A stretch of 64,000 nucleotides of DNA, taken from assembly GCA_002441005.1 (NCBI GenBank), contig DJWO01000009.1, positions 248,001 to 312,000 on the forward strand. Reading direction: 5' to 3'. The notes under the pieces were generated by a model. It was not told the origin of the DNA and ran no database searches. It saw nothing but the letters and a program-made list of their open reading frames with translations. Shown in pieces: positions 8,214 through 16,294 of this stretch. This DNA comes from Candidatus Aminicenantes bacterium UBA6228. Lineage in GTDB: Bacteria; Acidobacteriota; Aminicenantia; Aminicenantales; Saccharicenantaceae. Made by a program: the position numbers and the translations under genes. Every line of letters begins with the position of its first letter. Within the stretch, counting starts at the first letter, position 1.

Positions 8214-9152
8214 TCAGCTTTTGAAAATTTCATAAAAATAGGAGCTGAGCCGGCCAATAAATATTTTGGCTGAACCGGGGCCAGCCCAGGTGTGGACCAG
8301 AACCGTTATTATATAATCGCCATTAGGAGTAAAAACAATGCCGGCATCGTGGCAGACTTCCTTCTCCAGACCAGTTTTATGAGCCACGGTCACTTCTTTC
8401 GGTAAGTAACGGGGAAGGCGGTCATTAATTTTCTGCCTTTTAAGTACCGCCAGGCATTGATCAGAAATTACGGCATTATAGCAGCAGCGGTGATAGATTC
8501 TCTCCAGCAAACCGGTCATTTCAGCCGCCGACGTGTAATTTTCCAGGCCCTGATCACGGGCAGCAAAATCTATCATTTTGCGGTTCAGTCTGGTCTTTTT
8601 CAAACCAAGTTCATCAAAGACATTATTAATATAATCAAAGCCCAGCCGGTCAATCAGGATATTACAGGCGATATTATCGCTTTCGGTCACCATATAATCT
8701 ATAAGCTGGGCAAAGGTAAAAGACCGCCCGTTTCTCATCCGTCGCAGGCGGCCTGATCCCCCGACCCGGTCTTTTCTTTTGAGAACATATTTTCCGGATA
8801 AATCAAGTAATCCTTCCCCGGCTGCTTTGAAGCAAGCCACCATGATGGGGATCTTAACCAGACTGGCCGCGGGAAAAGGCTGCTCTTCGTTATGGATAAA
8901 TGTCCAGCCCGTTTCAAGGTCTTCAACCACAATTCCTGTCTGACCTCGCAGATTAGAAATCCTTTTGAGGATGTTATTTGAATTGGCTTCCCAGCGGAGC
9001 TGTCTCTGGTTATAAAGGTTGAGTTTTTCTTCGGGCCTGAGGACTTTTGAATTGGCTAAAGATTGACCGGCAACCAGCACCATCACTAAGGGCAGAGCGA
9101 TGATCATTAGCAACCAGTGACTGGCTGCTGCCCGGTGCTTCTGGACCTTCAT
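8214..9152 (-). CDS. Exported class A beta-lactamase-fold serine hydrolase
   Basis: 312 aa with a hydrophobic N-terminal segment after a basic start (MKVQKHRAAASHWLLMIIA), a probable signal peptide. It carries the SxxK motif (ASLVK), SDN (TESDNIACN) and KTG (VAHKTGLEK) of class A enzymes in the right order. The loop that normally holds the deacylating Glu-166 (ExxLN) is not evident; the region reads MIDFAARDQGLENYT. This matches the beta-lactamase-related subgroup, whose members are often not resistance enzymes but peptidoglycan-linked or of unknown role. It is transcribed alone. Antibiotic hydrolysis cannot be inferred. Confidence 0.85.
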   Translation of the reverse strand: MKVQKHRAAASHWLLMIIALPLVMVLVAGQSLANSKVLRPEEKLNLYNQRQLRWEANSNNILKRISNLRGQTGIVVEDLETGWTFIHNEEQPFPAASLVKIPIMVACFKAAGEGLLDLSGKYVLKRKDRVGGSGRLRRMRNGRSFTFAQLIDYMVTESDNIACNILIDRLGFDYINNVFDELGLKKTRLNRKMIDFAARDQGLENYTSAAEMTGLLERIYHRCCYNAVISDQCLAVLKRQKINDRLPRYLPKEVTVAHKTGLEKEVCHDAGIVFTPNGDYIITVLVHTWAGPGSAKIFIGRLSSYFYEIFKS

Positions 9153-9253
9153 GCCTTACATCCTTTAATGGCGTTTAGTCAAAATTGTTTCTATTTATAC
9201 AAAGAAAGCCCCTTCCTGTCAACCTCGAGTTTGTCCGCCGCCATAATTTAAAG

Positions 9254-9283
9254 TTGAAATCAAGGACTACCCGATGATAAAAT
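9254..9283 (+). promoter_or_regulatory. Sigma-70 type promoter for the OmpA-family gene
   Basis: TTGAAA (9254-9259), 18-base spacer, TAAAAT (9278-9283), 34 bases before the start codon. Good box matches, slightly long spacer. Confidence 0.4.
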
Positions 9284-9316
9284 TAGTTTAAACTATAGGA
9301 TGGAAGGCAGGAAAAA

Positions 9317-10708
9317 ATGAAAAGAGATAAAATTCTCTTTGGCCTTTTTGTCTGTTTGTTGGTTTTTAGCCGGGCCTACGGCCAGGTTAACCTGAAAGCT
9401 ATGACTTTGCCTGAAGGCAAAAAAATTGAAACGAGTTTCAACAAAACTAATCGGGCACCAGACCGGGCCTCAATGTTAGCCCGGCTCAATTATGAAAAAG
9501 GGGTAGCTTCGGTTGAGCTTAGCTTTGAACATCTGGAGCCGGCGATTTTGTTTGCCGGTGACATTTCCACTTATGTCCTCTGGGCAGTCGGACCGGACGG
9601 GACTGTCGATAATCTGGGCGAAATTATTATTGATAAAAGGGACTGTTCCGGGTCACAAAAATTCTATGTCAACCGGAAAATCCTGGCTCTGATGGTCACC
9701 GCTGAGCCTTATTCCTCAGTCAGCCGGCCGACCGACCTGGTTCTTTTTGTAAATGCCGAATCAGGAGAAAAAGGTGTTCAGATTGCTCCTTTTACCTATA
9801 ATGATTTTTCAACCAGGGCTCGCCCGGCTCTGGATAGTATTTCCAGTATTCAGTACATCAGTGATGTCCCGGTAGCCTTAAAACAGGCAGAAAAGACTCT
9901 CGACTTTGCGGCCAAGGTTGGAGCCGACCAGGTAAATCCCAAGGCGATCAATCAGGCCAATGAAGCCTTAGCTAAAGCCCGAAATCAAAAGGACAAAAAG
10001 ATGGCGGCCGATGGGGCTCGAATCGCCACTCAATTTGCCGCTCAGGCCATAAATGAAACAATCAAAATGGAAGAGGAAAAGGCGGCGGCAGAAGCTGAAG
10101 CTAAGAGGCGGGCCGAAAAAGCAGCTTTAGAACAGCGCGCTTCCCAGGCTGAAAGTGAAGCCCAGCAATTAGCCCGGCAGCTGGAAGAAATTAAAGCTGA
10201 ACGGGCAGCCCTGGCCAAGGAAACCGAACAATTAGCCGCTCAAACCCGTCAGCTGGCTCAGGAAAGAGAGATGATTCAAAAGGAAAGAGATGAACTGGCC
10301 GGCAAACTGAAATCAGCTTTATCCACGGTAGCTGAAACGACCGATACCGCCAGGGGGTTAATGGTCAATCTGGCTGGAGTCCTGTTTGATATTAATAAGG
10401 CTACACTTAAACCGGAATCTCAGTTAAAATTAGCCAAGCTGGCCGGCATTTTGATGGTTTTCGCCGATATTAAGCTCAGTATTGAAGGCCATACCGATGC
10501 CACCGGCTCAGAAGAATTAAATCTTAAGCTCTCAGCTGACCGGGCCAGGACTGTCTATGAATTTCTAATGTCTCAGGGAGTATCAACTGACCGGATGAAA
10601 TATCAGGGCTTTGGCTCCAGCCGGCCGGTGGCGCCCAATGATAATGAAATTAACCGGGCCAAGAACCGGCGGGTTGAGGTGGTCGTTCTCAAAGAACCTG
10701 AGAACTGA
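9317..10708 (+). CDS. OmpA-family outer-membrane/peptidoglycan-linking protein with coiled coil
   Basis: 463 aa. Signal peptide (about 1-22, MKRDKILFGLFVCLLVFSRAYG), an N-terminal beta-rich domain of about 150 residues, a DUF4398-like helical stretch (about 190-255), and an Ala/Glu/Gln-rich coiled coil (about 255-340). The C-terminal OmpA domain (about 350-460) has IEGHTDATGSEELNLKLSADRA and NRAKNRRVEVVV, the signatures that bind diaminopimelate in peptidoglycan. The protein probably ties the envelope to the cell wall; no beta-barrel is visible. GGAAGG lies ahead of the ATG. It converges with the PrsW-type gene, the stops being a few bases apart. Confidence 0.9.
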   Translation: MKRDKILFGLFVCLLVFSRAYGQVNLKAMTLPEGKKIETSFNKTNRAPDRASMLARLNYEKGVASVELSFEHLEPAILFAGDISTYVLWAVGPDGTVDNLGEIIIDKRDCSGSQKFYVNRKILALMVTAEPYSSVSRPTDLVLFVNAESGEKGVQIAPFTYNDFSTRARPALDSISSIQYISDVPVALKQAEKTLDFAAKVGADQVNPKAINQANEALAKARNQKDKKMAADGARIATQFAAQAINETIKMEEEKAAAEAEAKRRAEKAALEQRASQAESEAQQLARQLEEIKAERAALAKETEQLAAQTRQLAQEREMIQKERDELAGKLKSALSTVAETTDTARGLMVNLAGVLFDINKATLKPESQLKLAKLAGILMVFADIKLSIEGHTDATGSEELNLKLSADRARTVYEFLMSQGVSTDRMKYQGFGSSRPVAPNDNEINRAKNRRVEVVVLKEPEN

Positions 10709-10712
10709 ACTC

Positions 10713-11381
10713 TTACTTTTTTTCCAGAAGATAGATAAACATTAACCACAAACAGAGAATAAGAAGGGCAGAATAAATTCGCAGCGAATTGGAAACAGTC
10801 ATAATATTGAATAAGCCATGAACCAGGGCGGCGAGAACCAGACCAATCAGGGCAGCCGGGACTTCTGAGCGGCCACGAGCCCTGGCTCTGACCACCAGAT
10901 AACCCCAGATTGAGGAAAAAATCGAATGAGTCAATGGGGAAACCAGCGCCCGGCCAAAATAAGCCGCCCCGCTCATCAGGGGTAAATAACCGAGATTTTC
11001 AAAGCTGGCAAAGCCGATAGCCAGAGAAGCGGCATAAACCACGCCGTCAGACGGTTCATCCAGATCGTAGTTCTTTAAAATAAACAGAGCAAAAGGCAAA
11101 AACTTAAAAAACTCTTCTAAGGGTCCAACCACCCCGAGCGAATATAAAGCAATCCCGCGGCCGTTGCCTCTGGCTACAACCTGATTAAAACCGGCCGGGA
11201 GGCCGACCAAAGGCAGTTGCCTGTAAGTTAGAAAACAGAGAAAGCCGAAAATAAAGCCAAGAAGAAAGGCTGCTAAGAGATTGATTAAAGGCTCGGGCTG
11301 CCTCCGGTCTTTATAATAAAAATAGGCCAGCCAGAAGATGGCCGGGGCGATAATGCTGGCCGCCAACTTCCATAAAATCAT
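10713..11381 (-). CDS. PrsW-family intramembrane metalloprotease
   Basis: 222 aa with about seven or eight hydrophobic segments and the PrsW motifs: EEFFKF (EExxK type), FASFENLGY, THSIFSSIWG and HGLFN, whose Glu and His residues coordinate zinc. Family members cleave membrane proteins in site-1 position, for instance the anti-sigma factor RsiW in Bacillus. A sigma/anti-sigma pair lies about 8 kb away, but no link is shown. Transcribed alone. Family confident, substrate unknown. Confidence 0.9.
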   Translation of the reverse strand: MILWKLAASIIAPAIFWLAYFYYKDRRQPEPLINLLAAFLLGFIFGFLCFLTYRQLPLVGLPAGFNQVVARGNGRGIALYSLGVVGPLEEFFKFLPFALFILKNYDLDEPSDGVVYAASLAIGFASFENLGYLPLMSGAAYFGRALVSPLTHSIFSSIWGYLVVRARARGRSEVPAALIGLVLAALVHGLFNIMTVSNSLRIYSALLILCLWLMFIYLLEKK

Positions 11382-11641
11382 TAACCTGTGATTACTCCAA
11401 CTTCGCCTTGCCCGATATGCACTGTCCCGGTCAGGTCATCAAATAAAAGTTTTATTTTGACTAAATTAACCAATCGGGTAGCAGCTGTCAAGCAAAAAAG
11501 GACCGATAATCACTGAAAAATCTCGTTTTAGCCCTGTTTTTCTGAGAATCTGACACCTGTCAACTTTGGTCTCGTTCAGATTCAATAAGTTGAAACACTG
11601 AAAAGAGAAGGACAAAAGCGACTAATAGCGGCTATTTATTA

Positions 11642-11785
11642 TTAATGTTTCTGGCCTTGCCCACCCGCTAAAAAATATCTTTCCAAAAAGTCTTTTATTT
11701 CCTGGCTGCCAAAATAGCCCGAGAATCTTCGGAGCTCGCGGTTTTCTTCATCCAGAAAGATAATGGTTGGCACTGAAAGAACCCT
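11642..11785 (-). pseudogene. 3' fragment of a thioredoxin-fold gene
   Basis: The minus-strand frame reads VLSVPTIIFLDEENREL and ends DFLERYFLAGG...KH before a TAA at 11642-11644. The VPT cis-proline followed by a beta strand and final helix is the C-terminal third of a thioredoxin. Upstream the frame is closed by a stop (11786-11788) and no CXXC half is present in any frame, so the gene has lost its 5' end. It meets an oppositely oriented gene fragment at 11812. Confidence 0.6.
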
Positions 11786-11811
11786 TCATTTGACATCAAT
11801 TCTGACTTTAA

Positions 11812-11988
11812 TTTATCATAGCCTTAAGTGGAGTGGGCCAAGATTTCCAGATCTGGGGATATGAGCAATGGAAAGGCATCAAAGAAGGCGGGGATACTGT
11901 CATCCGGGTTACTGACCTTTTCAAAAAACTAATTGAGGCCTGTGCGGCTGATATTGACAGGGAGGAAGAGAAGCTGCAAAATCCTTAA
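11812..11988 (+). pseudogene. 3' fragment of an unidentified gene
   Basis: The frame is open from a stop at 11809 to the TAA at 11986 (58 codons) without a good start. The peptide includes SGVGQDFQIWGYEQWKGIK and ends with a charged helix (LFKKLIEACAADIDREEEK). It reads like protein-coding sequence but I do not recognise the family. Together with the neighbouring thioredoxin fragment it suggests a deletion or rearrangement that removed both 5' halves. Confidence 0.4.
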
Positions 11989-11992
11989 TAGC

Positions 11993-12328
11993 TTGTATAC
12001 GGCAGACGATTTCCGCACTTTTGTTAATAAATTTACCTGGACCTTCGCCAGGACTTATGCTAACCGGGCACCTCATGAATACCTGGCCCTGTCTAAAGTC
12101 GGACTCGAATACCGGCTCGAGTTTATTAAAGCAGCCCAATTCATCCGGGAAGCCGGCTTTAAGGCTTTTTATTACAGCCGTCCAGACTTTTATTACATTC
12201 TGGACGGTAATTACTACTGGACAATGGATGATCCGGTCGAAAACACAGATTTGATCAATAGAGCAAAACTGTCCGATTACGAATTGATTGACAGTCACTG
12301 GCAATGGAAAGGCCGGAAGCAAGGTTGA
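11993..12328 (+). CDS. Conserved-looking hypothetical protein, about 111 aa
   Basis: Begins at TTG 11993 (LYTADDFRTFVNKFTW); the frame is open back to a TTG at 11935 region but those codons overlap the upstream fragment. The sequence is rich in aromatic and charged residues (TFARTYANRAPHEYLAL, FYYSRPDFYYILDGNYYWTM) and looks like a compact soluble alpha/beta protein. I recall similar small uncharacterised proteins with an APHEY motif but cannot name a function. No ATG start is available, so it could itself be a remnant. No signal peptide or Cys. Confidence 0.55.
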   Translation: MYTADDFRTFVNKFTWTFARTYANRAPHEYLALSKVGLEYRLEFIKAAQFIREAGFKAFYYSRPDFYYILDGNYYWTMDDPVENTDLINRAKLSDYELIDSHWQWKGRKQG

Positions 12329-12411
12329 GAAATTAGATCGACTAAAGGCAGAATGAGTATCTATGGCGAAAGTAGCAACCTCCCGGCTACTTGGAATATA
12401 ATAAAAACAAT

Positions 12412-13845
12412 ATGAAAGAAGCAAAAGACCTGTTTAAATTTTCTCCTCTTTATACTGACCTTTACCAGCTGGCCATGGGCCAGGCTTATTTTCTGGATGG
12501 AACAGCAGAAAAACCGGCTGTCTTTGATTATTTTTTCCGCACCATTCCCTTTGGTGGCGGCTATGTAATTTATGCTGGACTCGACCCGCTGCTTCAGGCC
12601 CTGGGAAGCCTCAAGTTTTCCCCGGCTGACCTTGATTACCTCCAGCAGTTGAATTTTCGCCATGACTATCTTGACTACCTCGAAACCTTCCATTTTGCGG
12701 CCGATGTCTTCTCCATGAAAGAAGGCGAGGTGGTTTTCCCGCTTGAACCGGTAATAAGGGTGGAAGGCAAATTGCTGGAGGCCCAGTTAATTGAAACGCT
12801 TCTTCTCAATTTGATCAATTATCAGAGCCTTATCGCCACCAAGGCTTCCAGAATGAGGCTGGCTGCGGGCAGTCGCGTCTTAAGTGATTTTGGGCTGCGC
12901 CGGGCACCAGCTCAGGGAGGTATTTTAGCTTCCAGGGCGGCTATTATCGGCGGCTTCGACAGCACTTCCAATGTGGAAGCGGCCAGAATGTTCAACCTTG
13001 AGCCAGCCGGAACGATGGCTCATTCCCTGATTGAAAGCCATGGTGACGAGTTCCAGGCTTTTATAAAATTTGTTGAGGCCAATCCCGGACGGGCCACTCT
13101 TCTGGTCGATACTTATGACACGCTGCGCAGCGGCCTGCCCAACGCCATTAAAGCTGCCAGAGAGCTCGAAAAACGCGGCCTTAAGCTTCAGGGCATTCGC
13201 CTGGACAGCGGCGACCTGGCTTACCTCTCCAAAAAGGCCAGGCAGATGCTCGATGCCGCCGGGCTCAAGGAGGTCAAAATTGTGGCTTCCAATTTGCTGG
13301 ATGAGCTGGTTATCAGAAGCCTTATCGAGCAGGAAGCTCCGATTGATATTTTTGGGGTTGGGACCAGGCTGGTCACTGGCGCACCTGATGCTGCTCTTGA
13401 TGGGGTTTACAAGCTGTCAATGTTTGACGGTCAGGCCCGGATGAAGCTGTCCGATAATGTGACTAAAACAACTCTGCCTGGAAGAAAGCAGGTGGCCAGG
13501 TTCAAAGACGAACAGGGCTGGTTGGTGGCTGATGCTGTTCATCTAGCCGATGAGGATTTGCCCGCAGAAATGTTTCACCCCTTTGAGCCAGAAAAATTCC
13601 TGAATCTTACCAATTATCAGGATGAAGGGCTCCTGGCGAAAGTAATAGACCAGGGCCAAAGGCTTCAGGTAGAAAGTAGCGTCCAGAAAATCGCTGCCTA
13701 CACTCGCCAGCGGTTAGCCCATCTCCCTCCCGAGCACAAGAGATTTGAATATCCACATATCTATAAAGTCGGTTTGAGTCAGAGACTCATGGCCCGGCGA
13801 AACGATTTGATCCACCGCTATCGCCAGAGCTTTGAAGGAGGCTGA
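12412..13845 (+). CDS. pncB: Nicotinate phosphoribosyltransferase
   Basis: 477 aa from ATG 12412 (an upstream TTG at 12391 is less likely). Converts nicotinate plus PRPP to nicotinate mononucleotide in NAD salvage. Family features: FSPLYTDLYQLAMGQAYF at the N-terminus, the FGLRRAPAQGG loop, GGFDSTSNVEAARMF, and GIRLDSGDLAYLSKKARQMLD in the phosphoribosyl-binding barrel, followed by GVGTRLVTG. Followed at once by pncA, so the pair converts nicotinamide to NaMN. Confidence 0.95.
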   Translation: MKEAKDLFKFSPLYTDLYQLAMGQAYFLDGTAEKPAVFDYFFRTIPFGGGYVIYAGLDPLLQALGSLKFSPADLDYLQQLNFRHDYLDYLETFHFAADVFSMKEGEVVFPLEPVIRVEGKLLEAQLIETLLLNLINYQSLIATKASRMRLAAGSRVLSDFGLRRAPAQGGILASRAAIIGGFDSTSNVEAARMFNLEPAGTMAHSLIESHGDEFQAFIKFVEANPGRATLLVDTYDTLRSGLPNAIKAARELEKRGLKLQGIRLDSGDLAYLSKKARQMLDAAGLKEVKIVASNLLDELVIRSLIEQEAPIDIFGVGTRLVTGAPDAALDGVYKLSMFDGQARMKLSDNVTKTTLPGRKQVARFKDEQGWLVADAVHLADEDLPAEMFHPFEPEKFLNLTNYQDEGLLAKVIDQGQRLQVESSVQKIAAYTRQRLAHLPPEHKRFEYPHIYKVGLSQRLMARRNDLIHRYRQSFEGG

Positions 13846-13846
13846 G

Positions 13847-14455
13847 ATGAAAGCCTTGATTGTGGTTGATATTCAAAATGATTTTATTCCCGGTGGAAGC
13901 CTGGCGGTTCCAGCCGGCAACGAAATCATCCCCATAGTCAACCGCCTGGAGAAAAAATTTCCGCTGGTGGTGGCCACCCAGGACTGGCATCCGGAAAGTC
14001 ATCTGAGCTTTGCTTCCAATCATCCCGGGAAAAATGCTTATGAGACCGTCATCGTTGACGGGCTGGAGCAAATTCTCTGGCCTGACCATTGCCTTCAGGG
14101 AGAGAAAGGGGCCATGTTTCCAGCTGAGTTTGACGACCGCCGGGTGGAAGCTATTTTTAGAAAGGGAACCGACCCCAGAATTGACAGCTATTCAGGCTTT
14201 TTCGATAACGGCCGCAAAAAATCTACCGGGCTTGGCGATTATTTAAAAGGGCGTGGGGTGAGGCAAGTTTATCTCTGCGGGCTGGCCGCCGAATACTGTG
14301 TGCTTTACACCGCCCTGGATGCCGTCGAGCTGGGCTTCGAGACTTACTATCTTGAGGATGCTACCCGGGCTTTGAGTCAGGAAGGTTTCAGACAGGCTAA
14401 AGAGTTGATCCTGAGCCGGGGCGGAAAGCTATTAACTTCAGACCAGATTAGCTAA
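13847..14455 (+). CDS. pncA: Nicotinamidase
   Basis: 202 aa isochorismatase-fold hydrolase. Asp of VVDIQNDF (about residue 8), Lys of FRKGTDP and the Cys of LAAEYCVLYTALDA form the family triad; the metal-binding set includes TQDWHPESH. Deamidates nicotinamide to nicotinate, the substrate of the upstream pncB product. The ATG at 13847 follows GGAGG within the end of pncB, one base after its stop, indicating an operon with coupled translation. Confidence 0.95.
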   Translation: MKALIVVDIQNDFIPGGSLAVPAGNEIIPIVNRLEKKFPLVVATQDWHPESHLSFASNHPGKNAYETVIVDGLEQILWPDHCLQGEKGAMFPAEFDDRRVEAIFRKGTDPRIDSYSGFFDNGRKKSTGLGDYLKGRGVRQVYLCGLAAEYCVLYTALDAVELGFETYYLEDATRALSQEGFRQAKELILSRGGKLLTSDQIS

Positions 14456-14551
14456 CCGGATCAGCAAAAAGCTCAAGTCCGATAATATAATCTTCTATTT
14501 TATAAGATAAAGATCTCTGTTTGGACTCGAATTTCAAAAACAGCCTCCGCT

Positions 14552-16273
14552 TTAGCTTTTAGGCCAGTGAGTTTCCTTCTCCTTCTTTTTTCGTTCCAAT
14601 TTTTTAAATTGGCTGTGGGTCTTAGGTTTATTCTGTTTTCTACCGGTCTTCCTTGACTCTTCAGGCCCGGGCTGGCTGACCGGCTTTCCTCTCCCGGCAT
14701 TGAGATATTCAAGCAGGAGTCGCTTCTGCTCTTTCTTTTCTTCAAAAGTCCTGGGCACATAGACCGGCTGGCCGGTCTCAGGATCCTTACCGGTGAAATA
14801 CATTGAGGTCGAACGGGTCATAGGAGTCGGGGTAAAAATCTGAACACCTTCGACCGGTTTCTCCCCCTCTCCCGATAGCTTTTGAATGTATTCGGCTAAT
14901 TCTTTAGCCTCTTTCATTGTTGTCCCGGGGTGGGCGACCATAAAATAATATTTGAGATGCTGCTTTTTATCACCGGTTAACTTCTGGAAAAGGCGCCGGA
15001 ATTCTTCGAGAGGAAGGCTGTTCTTATTCATCAAACGGAGAACCCGAGGCGACACATGCTCGGGGGCAATTTTTAGCAAACCGGAGACGTGATGATCAAT
15101 AAGCTCCCGCAGATAATCCGGGCTGCTTAAGGCCAGGTCATAGCGGAGACCGCTGCGGACAAAAACTTTTTTTACACCGGAAACAGTTCTGGCCAGGCGC
15201 ATCAGATTTATGAGCCGCCGGTGGGAGCGGTCAAGTTTCCGACAGCTCAGGCAGAAACCACGCTCGCAGTCATGGCAGTCCATCCCATACATATTGGCCG
15301 TCGGTCCGCCCAGGTCATCAATATAACCTTTAAAGTCCGGCTGGCGGGTAAGCCGCTTGATTTCCTGAAGGATTGACTCTTCCGAGCGGGAAACTATCCG
15401 GTCGCCCTGATGAAGCGACAGCGAACAAAAGGAGCAACGGCCCAGACAGCCGCGATGAGTTACAACTGAAAATTTAGCCATCTGGAGTTCAGGATAATCG
15501 GCTGGAATATAGCGGCTGAAAGGCAGGCTGTAAATCCAGTCAAGTATTTCTGGCGTATAAACTGGTGCCCGGTACTGTAAGACATAGCGGTTAGCATGCC
15601 TCTGAGCCAGGTTTTTGAAATTGGCCAGAGACCTCTGGGCTTCCAGAAACTTTTCCGGGTCAGATGAGACCTCTTCATAAGACGGGATTTCTTCAAAATC
15701 AGGCGGTAGCTCTGGACTGATAACAGCTGTGCCAGGGAGACCATCAAGGCTCCGGCCTTCAGTCAGGCGTCTGGCAACTTCAATCACCTGGAGCTCTCCC
15801 GGGCCATAGACCAGAAGGTCAGCCCGCGAATCAAGAAGAATCGAGCGGCGCACCCGGTTTTCCCAGTAATCATAATGGGCCAGGCGGCGAAGGGAAGCTT
15901 CAATCCCACCTATGACTATCGGAATATGGGCAAATAGCCGCTTGAGCTGATTGCAGTAAATAATGACTGCCCGGTCGGGCTTTCCAGAGAGATAGCGGGC
16001 CCTGGGATCTTTCTCGCGCCGGCGGAGAAGAGGACTGTAGTTAGCGAGACAGCTATCAATTGAACCTGAGGTGACGCCGAAAAAAAGACGCGGCCTTCCC
16101 AGGCGCTCAAAATCTTCAGTTGAAGTCCAATCAGGCCTGGCGATGACGCCGACTTTATAGCCCTCAGCATCCAGAACCCGGGCGATGACGCCGACTGGAG
16201 ATAGAGGATGATCAGCATAGGGGTCACCGCTGACCAGAATAATATCGAAATCCTTACCCGCCTGGGCAATCAT
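14552..16273 (-). CDS. YgiQ-family radical SAM protein
   Basis: 573 aa, shorter than the E. coli homologue (about 740 aa). N-terminal B12-binding-like region (DIILVSGDPYADHPLSPVGVIARVLDAEGY), then the radical SAM core with CLGRCSFCSL (CX3CX2C), and the YgiQ-specific middle and C-terminal parts (IDDLGGPTANMYG, CHDCERGFCLSCRKLDRSH, KIAPEHVSPRVLRLMNK). The C-terminus is lysine-rich. Reaction and substrate of this family are not established. It starts 21 bases after the stop of cstA in the same direction and may be co-transcribed; no clear Shine-Dalgarno. Confidence 0.9.
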   Translation of the reverse strand: MIAQAGKDFDIILVSGDPYADHPLSPVGVIARVLDAEGYKVGVIARPDWTSTEDFERLGRPRLFFGVTSGSIDSCLANYSPLLRRREKDPRARYLSGKPDRAVIIYCNQLKRLFAHIPIVIGGIEASLRRLAHYDYWENRVRRSILLDSRADLLVYGPGELQVIEVARRLTEGRSLDGLPGTAVISPELPPDFEEIPSYEEVSSDPEKFLEAQRSLANFKNLAQRHANRYVLQYRAPVYTPEILDWIYSLPFSRYIPADYPELQMAKFSVVTHRGCLGRCSFCSLSLHQGDRIVSRSEESILQEIKRLTRQPDFKGYIDDLGGPTANMYGMDCHDCERGFCLSCRKLDRSHRRLINLMRLARTVSGVKKVFVRSGLRYDLALSSPDYLRELIDHHVSGLLKIAPEHVSPRVLRLMNKNSLPLEEFRRLFQKLTGDKKQHLKYYFMVAHPGTTMKEAKELAEYIQKLSGEGEKPVEGVQIFTPTPMTRSTSMYFTGKDPETGQPVYVPRTFEEKKEQKRLLLEYLNAGRGKPVSQPGPEESRKTGRKQNKPKTHSQFKKLERKKKEKETHWPKS

Positions 16274-16294
16274 AGTCTGAGTTAAAACCAGCTT

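Noticed and set aside
8214..9152. Antibiotic-resistance beta-lactamase
   Set aside because: SxxK, SDN and KTG are present but the deacylating Glu motif is not recognisable; resistance function is unsupported.
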